Assembly: GCA_964636885.1 (NCBI GenBank)
Contig: CAZWVA010000032.1
Coordinates: 1 to 29,570 of the forward strand
Reading direction: 5' to 3'
Origin: CAZWVA01 sp964636885
Lineage (GTDB): Bacteria > Desulfobacterota_D > UBA1144 > Nemesobacterales > CSP1-2
DNA: 29,570 nt
Of the stretch, positions 16,349-23,646 are shown in pieces. The first letter of the stretch is position 1; each line of letters begins with the position of its first letter. Under the pieces are notes generated by a model. The model saw only the letters and a program-made list of their open reading frames with translations, searched no databases and was not told the DNA's origin. The translations under genes and the position numbers were made by a program.

Positions 16349-16522
16349 CTATATCAGGTAATGTCGATCTGCCTCATCCTGTAATTCCTGTTTGGATATA
16401 CCAAAAGGCCTTCTCAAGTATAAATAGGGTTCCTCTATGTACTTATATATTAAACGGATCCGGATTATATTTGTAGTGTTCGTACTCGAACACCCGTATT
16501 GAGGCGTAAACGGGTCCGTCAA
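16349..16522 (-). CDS. Small protein of unknown function (57 aa, TTG start)
   Basis: TTG at 16522 is preceded by a near-perfect Shine-Dalgarno GGAGGTGA with 7 nt between GGAGG and the start. The frame begins MTDPFTPQYGCSSTN, contains IYKYIEEPYLYLRRPFG and ends QDEADRHYLI before TAG at 16349. It has no signal peptide or membrane segment; it is polar and rich in Tyr and Arg. It lies 32 nt after the PhoX-like gene and 40 nt before the acyltransferase, filling what would otherwise be an empty gap between them. The strong ribosome site and protein-like composition are the arguments for it; the family is not recognised. Confidence 0.6.
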   Translation of the reverse strand: MTDPFTPQYGCSSTNTTNIIRIRLIYKYIEEPYLYLRRPFGISKQELQDEADRHYLI

Positions 16523-16554
16523 AGAATCACCTCCCCATTGTTATATGAGATGTG

Positions 16555-18081
16555 TTATTGAGACCTAAACCCCGTAATAATGAGGACATCATCGGTTGGG
16601 AAATCATCCACAAGCGGCATGAGATCGTCATTACTATGCTGAATGGATAGATACGCAGTTCTCCCCTCATTGCTGAATATAAACCCCGTAGGTTCGGCCG
16701 ACGAATCCCTTACGGAGAGCACCATCACGCAACCATCCGACTCGATATCGCGATCGGCACCGTCTGGCAGGCAGGCAAATACGCTGCCATTGTCATCGTC
16801 CTCAATGACGAACAGGTTTCCGGTTCCGGGTTGAAAGGCCAGATTGTCAAAAGAGTTAAAGTCGGGGTCGCCCTCGATAAAGCGGTTTACCACTACCGTA
16901 ATCGATTCGGGATCGGCCATTAGGGGGGAGGAATCAACAGCACACATCACCTCTGCGAAATTGGAGGCCTCTTTTCTCCCCGTACTTGTCCAACAGAACC
17001 GAAAGGCATCGGGATTTCCGTTGTCCGTAAATAGTGGGTCTTCATGCAGGTCCTCAGGGCGATAGTAACCGGTTGCACCGTTTACATCCGCATCCTCACG
17101 GGCACTAGCCGCACCTACCGGAACCCATGACCCGTTTCCAACCTCGCAGCCCTGGCCGTATTGAATACCGCCTTCCACACAGGAAACGCGCATTGCAAAC
17201 ACACTCCCCGAAACGAGCGGAGACTCACCCAGTTGTGAAATCGGGCTATTGCCTACCCGCGGTATGGAAGGCAGGAACTTGAATATCGCACCGCCGTCCG
17301 AATCCGGAATCATATCGCCGTTCTCATCCTCCCTGTCTCCAGGTCTTAGTTCGTCACCTCCAATGACCACACCACTCGGCAATACGGTAAGGCCCTCCCA
17401 GGCCATAGTTGGCAATGCAGTACGTTTGGCGATTATATTCGGGGCGGTGATCAAGGCATCCTCTCCCGGCCCGCCACGGCTTATGACGCTCTCCTCCGTT
17501 GTAGTGAGAGGGTTCAATATCTCGTACGCGGCTCCATCATCCGTTTCTTCTGTGGCCAGTATCGTTCCCCATGGGGTCGTGCGAATTCCATCACACCTAT
17601 CCATACCTCTCAAGATCGTCTCCACTTCTCCTGTGGATAGGTTTATGCGTTGCACGGAGGGATTACACTTATCTTCGGTACCGCATTCCTCAATTCCATC
17701 CCCATCGTCTACAATGACCTCGCGGTCGCTTTCAACGCACGTGATTAAATGGGTGGGATTTTCGGAGGGAAAGAATGCAATCATATCCGTGTGATTTGCC
17801 GCCTCACGGGTGAGGTATTTCGCCTGAATACCCTTTGCCAGTAGGACCTGATCCTCGGCCTTTTGATCCGGTGTTCGGTACGGCCCAACCGATGGCGGTG
17901 CCGACTCGTCTAGTGGCCTTTTTATACCAAAGAGTTGAGTCGACTTGGACCTAAGCTGGTTTTCAACAAAGAGCCCAAAGTCAAAACCGCTATCGGCCAG
18001 CCCCCTATACGTCTGGAAACCGGCTAGGACTAAAGATAGAGACAGGATCGCTCTTATGAGTACTCGTTTAAAACCCATCAT
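16555..18081 (-). CDS. PhoX/DUF839-family secreted phosphatase-like protein
   Basis: Probably an exported calcium/iron-dependent phosphatase or related beta-propeller enzyme that frees phosphate from organic phosphoesters. Family signatures are CDGIRTTPWGTILATEE (the Cys and Glu correspond to the PhoX metal site region), RPEDLHEDPLF, DNLAFQPGTGNLFVIEDD and GRTAYLSIQHSND near the C-terminus. A signal peptide is seen at about residues 1-29 but without the twin-arginine motif usual for PhoX, so Sec export seems likelier. Several Cys pairs fit an extracytoplasmic protein. ATG 18081 (or the next ATG) follows AGGAGGT. A Pho-box-like array lies about 50 nt upstream. Exact substrate is unproven. Confidence 0.85.
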   Translation of the reverse strand: MMGFKRVLIRAILSLSLVLAGFQTYRGLADSGFDFGLFVENQLRSKSTQLFGIKRPLDESAPPSVGPYRTPDQKAEDQVLLAKGIQAKYLTREAANHTDMIAFFPSENPTHLITCVESDREVIVDDGDGIEECGTEDKCNPSVQRINLSTGEVETILRGMDRCDGIRTTPWGTILATEETDDGAAYEILNPLTTTEESVISRGGPGEDALITAPNIIAKRTALPTMAWEGLTVLPSGVVIGGDELRPGDREDENGDMIPDSDGGAIFKFLPSIPRVGNSPISQLGESPLVSGSVFAMRVSCVEGGIQYGQGCEVGNGSWVPVGAASAREDADVNGATGYYRPEDLHEDPLFTDNGNPDAFRFCWTSTGRKEASNFAEVMCAVDSSPLMADPESITVVVNRFIEGDPDFNSFDNLAFQPGTGNLFVIEDDDNGSVFACLPDGADRDIESDGCVMVLSVRDSSAEPTGFIFSNEGRTAYLSIQHSNDDLMPLVDDFPTDDVLIITGFRSQ

Positions 18082-18126
18082 CCTACACCTCCTGTACTGG
18101 TTTAATCTGTGTTGGGAAGATAACGT

Positions 18127-18170
18127 GGTAGAATTAATCGGATATGAAAAGCGGATTAAGACTCAGTTAA
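18127..18170 (-). promoter_or_regulatory. Pho-box-like array upstream of the PhoX-like gene
   Basis: On the minus strand TTAAC (18170), TTAAT (18159), TTCAT (18148) and TTAAT (18137) start at exact 11-bp intervals. The same spacing and core precede pstS. The array ends about 50 nt before the start codon of the PhoX-like gene, as at pstS. One unit departs from TTAA (TTCA). Confidence 0.7.
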
Positions 18171-18207
18171 ACCCTACGTTCATCCCTATATGCTACGGAG
18201 GAAGGTA

Positions 18208-18240
18208 TTAATCCCCTCTTAATGGTTCTTTAATACGCGG
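18208..18240 (+). promoter_or_regulatory. Pho-box-like array upstream of the PlcP-like gene
   Basis: TTAATC (18208), TTAATG (18219) and TTAATA (18230) are spaced by exactly 11 bp on the plus strand; a weaker ATAATA follows at 18241. The array points to the plus-strand phosphoesterase gene that starts at 18318. GATAAT-like and TATATA sequences between 18240 and 18275 could serve as -10 boxes. Confidence 0.7.
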
Positions 18241-18317
18241 ATAATAAAACCGCCCAATAATAAATGGTATATAACGATGGGGAATGCGAGGCCGAACTCC
18301 TTCAGCCTCTCTAATAG

Positions 18318-18995
18318 ATGCCTGTAGCTCATACGATAATAGTCTCAGATATCCATCTGGGCTCGGATCTCAGCAGGGTTAATGAACTGATAGACGTCCT
18401 TGATTCTTGGGTATTCGAGAGGTTGATCCTACTCGGAGACATATTCGACAACCTTGACTTTAAAAGACTAAGCGGGCTCCACTGGGGTTTCCTATCCCAC
18501 ATAAGAGAGGTATCGAGGAAAAGGGAGGTCGTGTGGATTGAAGGAAACCACGATGAGGGCCTCTTAGAGTTGGCCCCCTATATCTTGGGGGTTAAGGCGT
18601 GCAGGGAATATACATGGGATTACAACGGAAAGAGGTATCTCGCAATGCACGGTCATCAATTTGATCACCCCGTAATCAGGAATGGAAGGATTACAAACCT
18701 TGCATGCCTCATCCACCGCTTTACGCAGAGGATAGACACGAATGGGTACGTACTGAGCAGATACCTTCAGAGGAAATCCACAACATGGCTCAGGTTATCG
18801 AAGAAGGTGGCGTATAATGCGATTCGCTACGCCATAGCCAAGGGAGTTAGCTACGTCTTTTGCGGCCACACGCATCAGGCGATGTCCGTGTTTACAGAGG
18901 GTGTCCACTACTATAATAGCGGATGCTGGACTGATACCCCGGCGAGTTATATATCGATAGGGGGAGACGGGATTAAACTACACGAAATCAAGTAA
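18318..18995 (+). CDS. Calcineurin-like phosphoesterase, PlcP/LpxH-like
   Basis: Dimetal phosphoesterase of the group containing LpxH (UDP-2,3-diacylglucosamine hydrolase) and PlcP, the manganese phospholipase C induced by phosphate starvation. All metal-binding motifs are present in order: SDIHLGSD, LLGDIFDN, GNHDEG, MHGHQFDH and CGHTHQ, followed by YYNSGCWTDTPASY. 225 residues, no signal peptide, so it acts at the cytoplasmic face of the membrane. Pairing with a glycosyltransferase 10 nt downstream and a Pho-box array upstream make PlcP (phospholipid to diacylglycerol) likelier than LpxH, but sequence alone does not separate the two. The ribosome site before ATG 18318 is weak. Confidence 0.85.
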   Translation: MPVAHTIIVSDIHLGSDLSRVNELIDVLDSWVFERLILLGDIFDNLDFKRLSGLHWGFLSHIREVSRKREVVWIEGNHDEGLLELAPYILGVKACREYTWDYNGKRYLAMHGHQFDHPVIRNGRITNLACLIHRFTQRIDTNGYVLSRYLQRKSTTWLRLSKKVAYNAIRYAIAKGVSYVFCGHTHQAMSVFTEGVHYYNSGCWTDTPASYISIGGDGIKLHEIK

Positions 18996-19005
18996 GGAGA
19001 CGGTA

Positions 19006-19998
19006 ATGAGGATTCTATTCGGTATACAGGGAACCGGAAACGGCCACATAAGCCGTTCGAGGGAGGTGATAAGACACCTGGTTAAATACGCTCACATAGA
19101 TATACTCATCAGCGAGAGACAGCACGAGGTGGAAGTAGGCTTTGAGGTAAAATACAACCTCACCGGCCTTGGATACGTGTTTGGCAAACGAGGAGGGATC
19201 GATTACTGGAACTCCATAAGAAACGCAAGGCTCTCTAAGTTCGTATCCGATATATCCAATCTACCGGTCGAAAGATACGACCTCGTAATAAGCGACTTTG
19301 AACCCATAACGGCATGGGCATCGAGGATAAAGGGGATACCGAGTGTCTCCCTATCCCACCACGCATCTTTTCTCTCCCCGAAGACCCCTAGACCTCCAAG
19401 AAAGAACCATCTCGTCGAGCTTATAATGAAATGGTACGCACCGTGCAATATCCCCATAGGGTTTCATTTTGAGAGGTACGATTCCTTCATCCACACACCG
19501 GTTATAAGGGAGGAGATAAGGAAGGCGGACGTGAAAAATAACGGTCACTACACGGTCTACCTTCCAGCCTACCATGAGGGATACCTATCGAGGTTTTTAA
19601 AAAGGGTGGATGTGAGGTGGGAGGTCTTTTCTAAGCACTATAAAGGGGATCCATACGTTGATGGCAACGTCACCGTGTATCCCACTGGCAATGGGGAGTT
19701 TGAAAGGAGCCTATCGTCTTGCGAGGGGCTACTATGCGGCGCGGGATTTGACACCCCGTCGGAGGCCCTTTACCTGGGGAAGAAGCTCATGGTGATACCA
19801 ATGAAGGGCCAGTACGAGCAGTACTGTAACGCCGAGGCACTTCGAAGGCTGGGAATCCCAGTGGTTAAAAGGATAGACAAGGGCTTTGACAGGACCCTTT
19901 TCGATTGGGTCGATTCCCCTTACGTCTATCGTGCGGAATACGAAAACAACGTCCCTTCCATAGTGGAGCGTATTCTTGAGATGGTGGAAAGGGATTAG
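19006..19998 (+). CDS. GT-B glycosyltransferase of the MJ1255 type (candidate diacylglycerol glycosyltransferase)
   Basis: A 330-residue GT28/UDP-glycosyltransferase-like protein. The N-terminal Gly-rich loop is GIQGTGNGHISRSREVIRHL and the C-terminal nucleotide-sugar site is CGAGFDTPSEALYLGKKL followed by VIPMKGQYEQYCNAEAL, both characteristic of the MJ1255/VC2487 family. AAGGAG stands upstream of ATG 19006 and the gene is 10 nt after the PlcP-like gene, so they are co-expressed. Family members have no well-established substrate that I know. By context I infer transfer of a sugar to the diacylglycerol released by the partner enzyme, comparable in role to Agt, although I did not establish homology to Agt. 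Confidence 0.85.
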   Translation: MRILFGIQGTGNGHISRSREVIRHLVKYAHIDILISERQHEVEVGFEVKYNLTGLGYVFGKRGGIDYWNSIRNARLSKFVSDISNLPVERYDLVISDFEPITAWASRIKGIPSVSLSHHASFLSPKTPRPPRKNHLVELIMKWYAPCNIPIGFHFERYDSFIHTPVIREEIRKADVKNNGHYTVYLPAYHEGYLSRFLKRVDVRWEVFSKHYKGDPYVDGNVTVYPTGNGEFERSLSSCEGLLCGAGFDTPSEALYLGKKLMVIPMKGQYEQYCNAEALRRLGIPVVKRIDKGFDRTLFDWVDSPYVYRAEYENNVPSIVERILEMVERD

Positions 19999-20038
19999 AT
20001 GGCTTTGAAGGGATCTTGACTCTTACGATTAGCGAACC

Positions 20039-20523
20039 CTATTCGGGATTTTCCCCCTTCGATATGTAACCTATTTTTTCTATGAGCCTGTCGAGAAAAG
20101 CCGCCTGTCCCTTTGCTATCTTCCTTCTGGCCTCATCCAACCCGAACCATCCTCCTCTATCTATCTCCGGGTATTCTCTTACGATCCCCGATTTTTTCGG
20201 CCATTCCAGTGTGAACGTGTTGCTTACTNNNNNNNNNNATCCAGGTCTCCTTCGAGCGCCCAGACATGTATCGTCTTTCTACCGGGCTGCCTTAATTCAC
20301 CCAACTCTATGAATTCACCGTCTACATCAAAACCGGTCTCTTCCCTGAACTCCCTCTTTGCGGCGTCCAAGGGGTCCTCACCATCCTCGAATAACCCCTT
20401 GGGTATAGACCATGCGCCTTCGTCTTTCTTTGCCCAAAATGGCCCGCCCGGATGGACTAGGAATACCTCTAATCTGCCTCCCTTAAACCTGAATAATAGG
20501 ATTCCCGCGCTACGTAAGCCCAT
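20039..20523 (-). CDS. Nudix hydrolase (COG4119-like NTP pyrophosphohydrolase), interrupted by an assembly gap
   Basis: Cytoplasmic hydrolase of a nucleoside diphosphate linked to another group. From ATG 20523 the protein starts MGLRSAGILLFRFKGGRLEV and carries an exact Nudix box, Gx5Ex7REUxEExGU, in GLFEDGEDPLDAAK plus REFREETGF. After GDLD a run of ten Ns (20229-20238) occurs. On the other side the same family continues with VSNTFTLEWPKKSGIVREYP, then GGWFGLDEARRKIAKGQAAF, and ends at TAG 20039. The two halves are out of frame by one base, so the true gap should be 11 bases (four residues in this family) or another length of the form 3n+2. It lies 16 nt behind the large peptidase gene and shares its transcript. 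Confidence 0.88.
20229..20238. other. Assembly gap (ten Ns)
   Basis: Ten undetermined bases within the Nudix gene. The number looks like a placeholder, since keeping the reading frame needs one base more. Confidence 0.98.
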
Positions 20524-20539
20524 CGTCCAATCCCGCTTA

Positions 20540-23470
20540 TTAAAACCCTATTTCTACTTCCCTCTTCTCCCCGCTACCCTTTAAGACCTTAATCCTTGCA
20601 ACCCCTCCCTTTGTCTTGTAAAAAAGGGCGATCCTTATATCCTCTACGGATCTGACCGGATAGCCATCGATAGAAAGGATTATATCCCCTTTCTCTAATC
20701 CCCCCTTCTTCCCCACGCTATCTTCCGTGAATTCGGATACCTTTAACTTCCCCCCATCTTCATCGAGAAAAACACCAAGCTTAGGCGAGGTCACCCCGTC
20801 TATCTCTTCGGGGTAAAGAACATAATCCCCTATGTTTTTGTCCGGATCCTCATCGTTGAGTATTATAGAGTAGGGATACCCGTTTCTCCTAAAAGCCCTT
20901 TTTGGAATCCCCGATCCGTATTTAACGTGTCCGCTTCCCGCTAGTACCACGATCTGATAGTCCGGATGTTCCTTGAGAAAGCCGTCTATGGACTCGGCCA
21001 TCGTCTCATCCCAGACAATCTGAGCCTGAAGGAAAAAGTCGAAATTGCCCTGTCTTGAGTTGGGATGTTCCTTAAAAACCTCCCTAAGCCTTTCCTTGTA
21101 ATCCTCATCGGAAAAATCCATCTCGGCTGGAAGCGACATCCTCTCTTCTTCCGTAAGGCTATCCAATCCGCTTTTTGATACCTTAGATGTGATTTTCCCA
21201 TCTATGTTTAAAGCGATTATGGGGATTCCGTTCTCCTTCGCAAAATCGATTATGGGTTTATAGAGGTTATAATCGAGCCCCCAACGTTTAAAGTACTCCG
21301 TATCCTTTAGAAACTGCCTCTCGTCGATCCTGCCTTTTATGTAGTCGTCTATATGCCTTTGAAATGGCCTCTGAAAAGCCTCCATCCCTATGGCCAGTCT
21401 CTTATTCAGCCTGTATAGTCCCTTAATCATGTTTAGCTGACTCACGTGGTGGGAAAACCGATCGTGGCGCTCCCCTATATAGATGATCCTTTTATCCTTT
21501 ATACCTTCTATCACACTTTCTAAATCGGCTACCGAAGGCACGTAAACGGCTCTTGTGGGCTTTCTTAACCCGACGACCACCCCCCTTTCGGATTCTGCTA
21601 CCCCTCTATGCGTATTCATTCCGTTTTTAAAGGCGAGGCTTGAGTACTTCCCATAATGGATCATCTTGTTATACCCAAGCTCCACCTCCTTTTTAGATCC
21701 CCCGTGTAAGACGACTATAACCCTCTCATCGTTCCAGGGGTTCCTCTTTGTAATGACGCTGAGCCCCTCATCACCTATGACAAGATCGCCAAAAAGCCTC
21801 TTTATCATAGGGTTCTCCCTATCGAGAAGGACGAGGGAACTAGACCTTATATTCTGATACCCCGTTTCCCCCGGTGTCTTTATCTCCACCCCCTTCCCTT
21901 TAAAGGAGTCTATGAGGCCCTCGTACTTATCCCTCTTTCCATCGGGTATGACAAAAATAATCCTATCCACTCCTAGAAGCCTTGATATAACGGGTGGAAT
22001 CTCCCGCTCCGTTAACTCCCTCGGTATATCGTAGTTCTCATCCATTACGACCTTTAAAGGCTCGTCATCCAGGTATAAGGAGACGCTTTCTCTTTCCTTT
22101 GAAACACCGATTAGCCTCTCCGCCTTTGTGTTATTCGAGTAATATATCGAAAAAGGAATGGACAACCGGTATGGATCTCCTCTCTGAAGTATATCGAATG
22201 TCAGGTGGAATTTCCCACCCTCAATCCTGAGATTCGGGTTTTTAACCTCTAGATGAGGGAGCCCCTTTCTCCCTAACCACTCCTCAAAGAACCGGCCCAG
22301 ATCCCCTTTATAGTACCTCTCAAAAGCGGCTCTTACGTCCCCCCAGCTTGCCCTTCTCAATCCGTACTGTTTTACGAGGTATCTCAGCGAATCATAGAAA
22401 CCCTTTTCCCCTAACTCGTTTTTAAGTAGGTGAAACACCATAGCCGATTTTCCGTAGCCTATGGCCGATGAGGAGCCGTCATACCTTTCCCTAAAATCCC
22501 TTAGAGGAAAATCCCTATCCGGACTAACGTAGGAGTGGTAGTCTATGAGCATATTCTTTCTGTATTGCCACCCTCTTCCCTTCATGTCCTCATAGAGATG
22601 GTCCGAGAGATAAGTCGTGAGCCCCTCAGACCAGTTCCCCTTATCAGGGTCGATATAGACATAGTTTCCAAACCACTGATGGAGCACCTCGTGTCCGAGG
22701 GAGGTTTCGACTATGAAGGGAAGCCTAAGAACGCTCTGGCCAAGCAGGGTAAATGTTGGGAACGAATAACCGGTGGGGAAGGGATTCTCTACAACGGCGA
22801 ATCTCTTATAGGGGAACTTAGAGATGAGACCCTCGTAGGTGTCTATGTACCTTTTCGTGTATTCTATATAGCCCTTTGAAAGGTGGTTATCCTCTTTAAA
22901 AAAGTAGGTTGAGATGTTTACCCCTTTATACGTTTCCCCCGTCACTATAAACCGATTGGAGGCCATAAGGTGCACCCCTTCAAGGGGATGGGGGAAATCG
23001 AATCCAAAGGTTACCCATTCCTCCTCATAGTCTTTTTTAATCCACTCGGCTTCGGATACCGCCTCAAATCCAACCGGGAGCCTGGCAATAAGGCGATATT
23101 CGCATAGGACGTCCGGTGTCGGATACCAGTTACCCGTTAGGAATACCCCGTTTTCGTTTATGATATTTGAGGAGAGGGAATCCTTAAAAACCCCTTCATA
23201 CCCTATCCTAATGGGCTCTCCTTTCTTCCCGTACATTCTAATTGCATCGTTTTTGTCGTAGGAACCGGACTTAGGTGTAACCCCGAGGACCCTTAGGCCT
23301 TCCATCTTAAAGACGAATTCCTTATCCTCATCGGGAATGATCTCTGCGGTTCCCCTTACCCCTGAACTATGGATGTCTATTTCAACGGATAGGTTATATA
23401 TAGGGACTCCACCCGATAGGGTGGGAAATAGAAAAAGCACCAAAAACACAAAGAAGCCTATGCCATTCAT
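20540..23470 (-). CDS. Exported M1-type aminopeptidase fused to a ChaN/haem-uptake-like domain and a PDZ domain
   Basis: A 976-residue protein with a signal peptide (about 1-21). Residues 25-400 form an M1-like metallopeptidase: HEVLHQWFGN at 260-269 supplies two zinc ligands and the Glu in KGNWSEGLTTYL (282) the third. After a middle segment (about 400-640) comes a ChaN-like DUF399 domain (about 650-880), with YIGERHDRFSHH, IGMEAFQRPFQ and VVLAGSGHVKYG; related domains bind haem or belong to the Tiki/TraB superfamily. The C-terminus (about 895-975) is a PDZ domain containing GGLEKGDIILSIDGYPVRSV. The likely role is periplasmic peptide cleavage, perhaps tied to haem or metal handling; this is inferred. 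The promoter is at 23494-23522. Confidence 0.88.
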   Translation of the reverse strand: MNGIGFFVFLVLFLFPTLSGGVPIYNLSVEIDIHSSGVRGTAEIIPDEDKEFVFKMEGLRVLGVTPKSGSYDKNDAIRMYGKKGEPIRIGYEGVFKDSLSSNIINENGVFLTGNWYPTPDVLCEYRLIARLPVGFEAVSEAEWIKKDYEEEWVTFGFDFPHPLEGVHLMASNRFIVTGETYKGVNISTYFFKEDNHLSKGYIEYTKRYIDTYEGLISKFPYKRFAVVENPFPTGYSFPTFTLLGQSVLRLPFIVETSLGHEVLHQWFGNYVYIDPDKGNWSEGLTTYLSDHLYEDMKGRGWQYRKNMLIDYHSYVSPDRDFPLRDFRERYDGSSSAIGYGKSAMVFHLLKNELGEKGFYDSLRYLVKQYGLRRASWGDVRAAFERYYKGDLGRFFEEWLGRKGLPHLEVKNPNLRIEGGKFHLTFDILQRGDPYRLSIPFSIYYSNNTKAERLIGVSKERESVSLYLDDEPLKVVMDENYDIPRELTEREIPPVISRLLGVDRIIFVIPDGKRDKYEGLIDSFKGKGVEIKTPGETGYQNIRSSSLVLLDRENPMIKRLFGDLVIGDEGLSVITKRNPWNDERVIVVLHGGSKKEVELGYNKMIHYGKYSSLAFKNGMNTHRGVAESERGVVVGLRKPTRAVYVPSVADLESVIEGIKDKRIIYIGERHDRFSHHVSQLNMIKGLYRLNKRLAIGMEAFQRPFQRHIDDYIKGRIDERQFLKDTEYFKRWGLDYNLYKPIIDFAKENGIPIIALNIDGKITSKVSKSGLDSLTEEERMSLPAEMDFSDEDYKERLREVFKEHPNSRQGNFDFFLQAQIVWDETMAESIDGFLKEHPDYQIVVLAGSGHVKYGSGIPKRAFRRNGYPYSIILNDEDPDKNIGDYVLYPEEIDGVTSPKLGVFLDEDGGKLKVSEFTEDSVGKKGGLEKGDIILSIDGYPVRSVEDIRIALFYKTKGGVARIKVLKGSGEKREVEIGF

Positions 23471-23493
23471 ATCACAAGTTCCGTGAGGCTAAA

Positions 23494-23522
23494 ATTATCC
23501 TCAAAAAAGGGAGATAAGACAA
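23494..23522 (-). promoter_or_regulatory. Sigma70-type promoter of the M1-ChaN-PDZ gene
   Basis: TTGTCT (23522-23517), 17-bp spacer and GATAAT (23499-23494) on the minus strand, with the start codon about 24 nt downstream of the -10 box. Confidence 0.65.
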
Positions 23523-23646
23523 ATCTTCTATTCGTTTATAAGGAAGAAAAGTGGGAAGCAAAGGATCCTATTCCACTGCCGGGGGATTGGTCCCTCTTCC
23601 GATTGAGACGCCTGTGCTTGAGGTAGAGGACGGCTCCCTTCCCACA

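Noticed and set aside
16476..16493. Palindrome GTGTTCG-TACT-CGAACAC, first taken for an operator or terminator between the PhoX-like and acyltransferase genes
   Set aside because: It lies inside the probable 57-codon ORF, has no T-run, and its half-sites are in the reverse order of a LexA box.
17249..17794. Plus-strand 181-codon open frame opposite the PhoX-like gene
   Set aside because: Ser/Pro-rich shadow of the true gene, without family features.
22535..22879. Plus-strand 114-codon open frame inside the M1 peptidase gene
   Set aside because: It is antisense to a well-supported coding region and has no recognisable domain or ribosome site.
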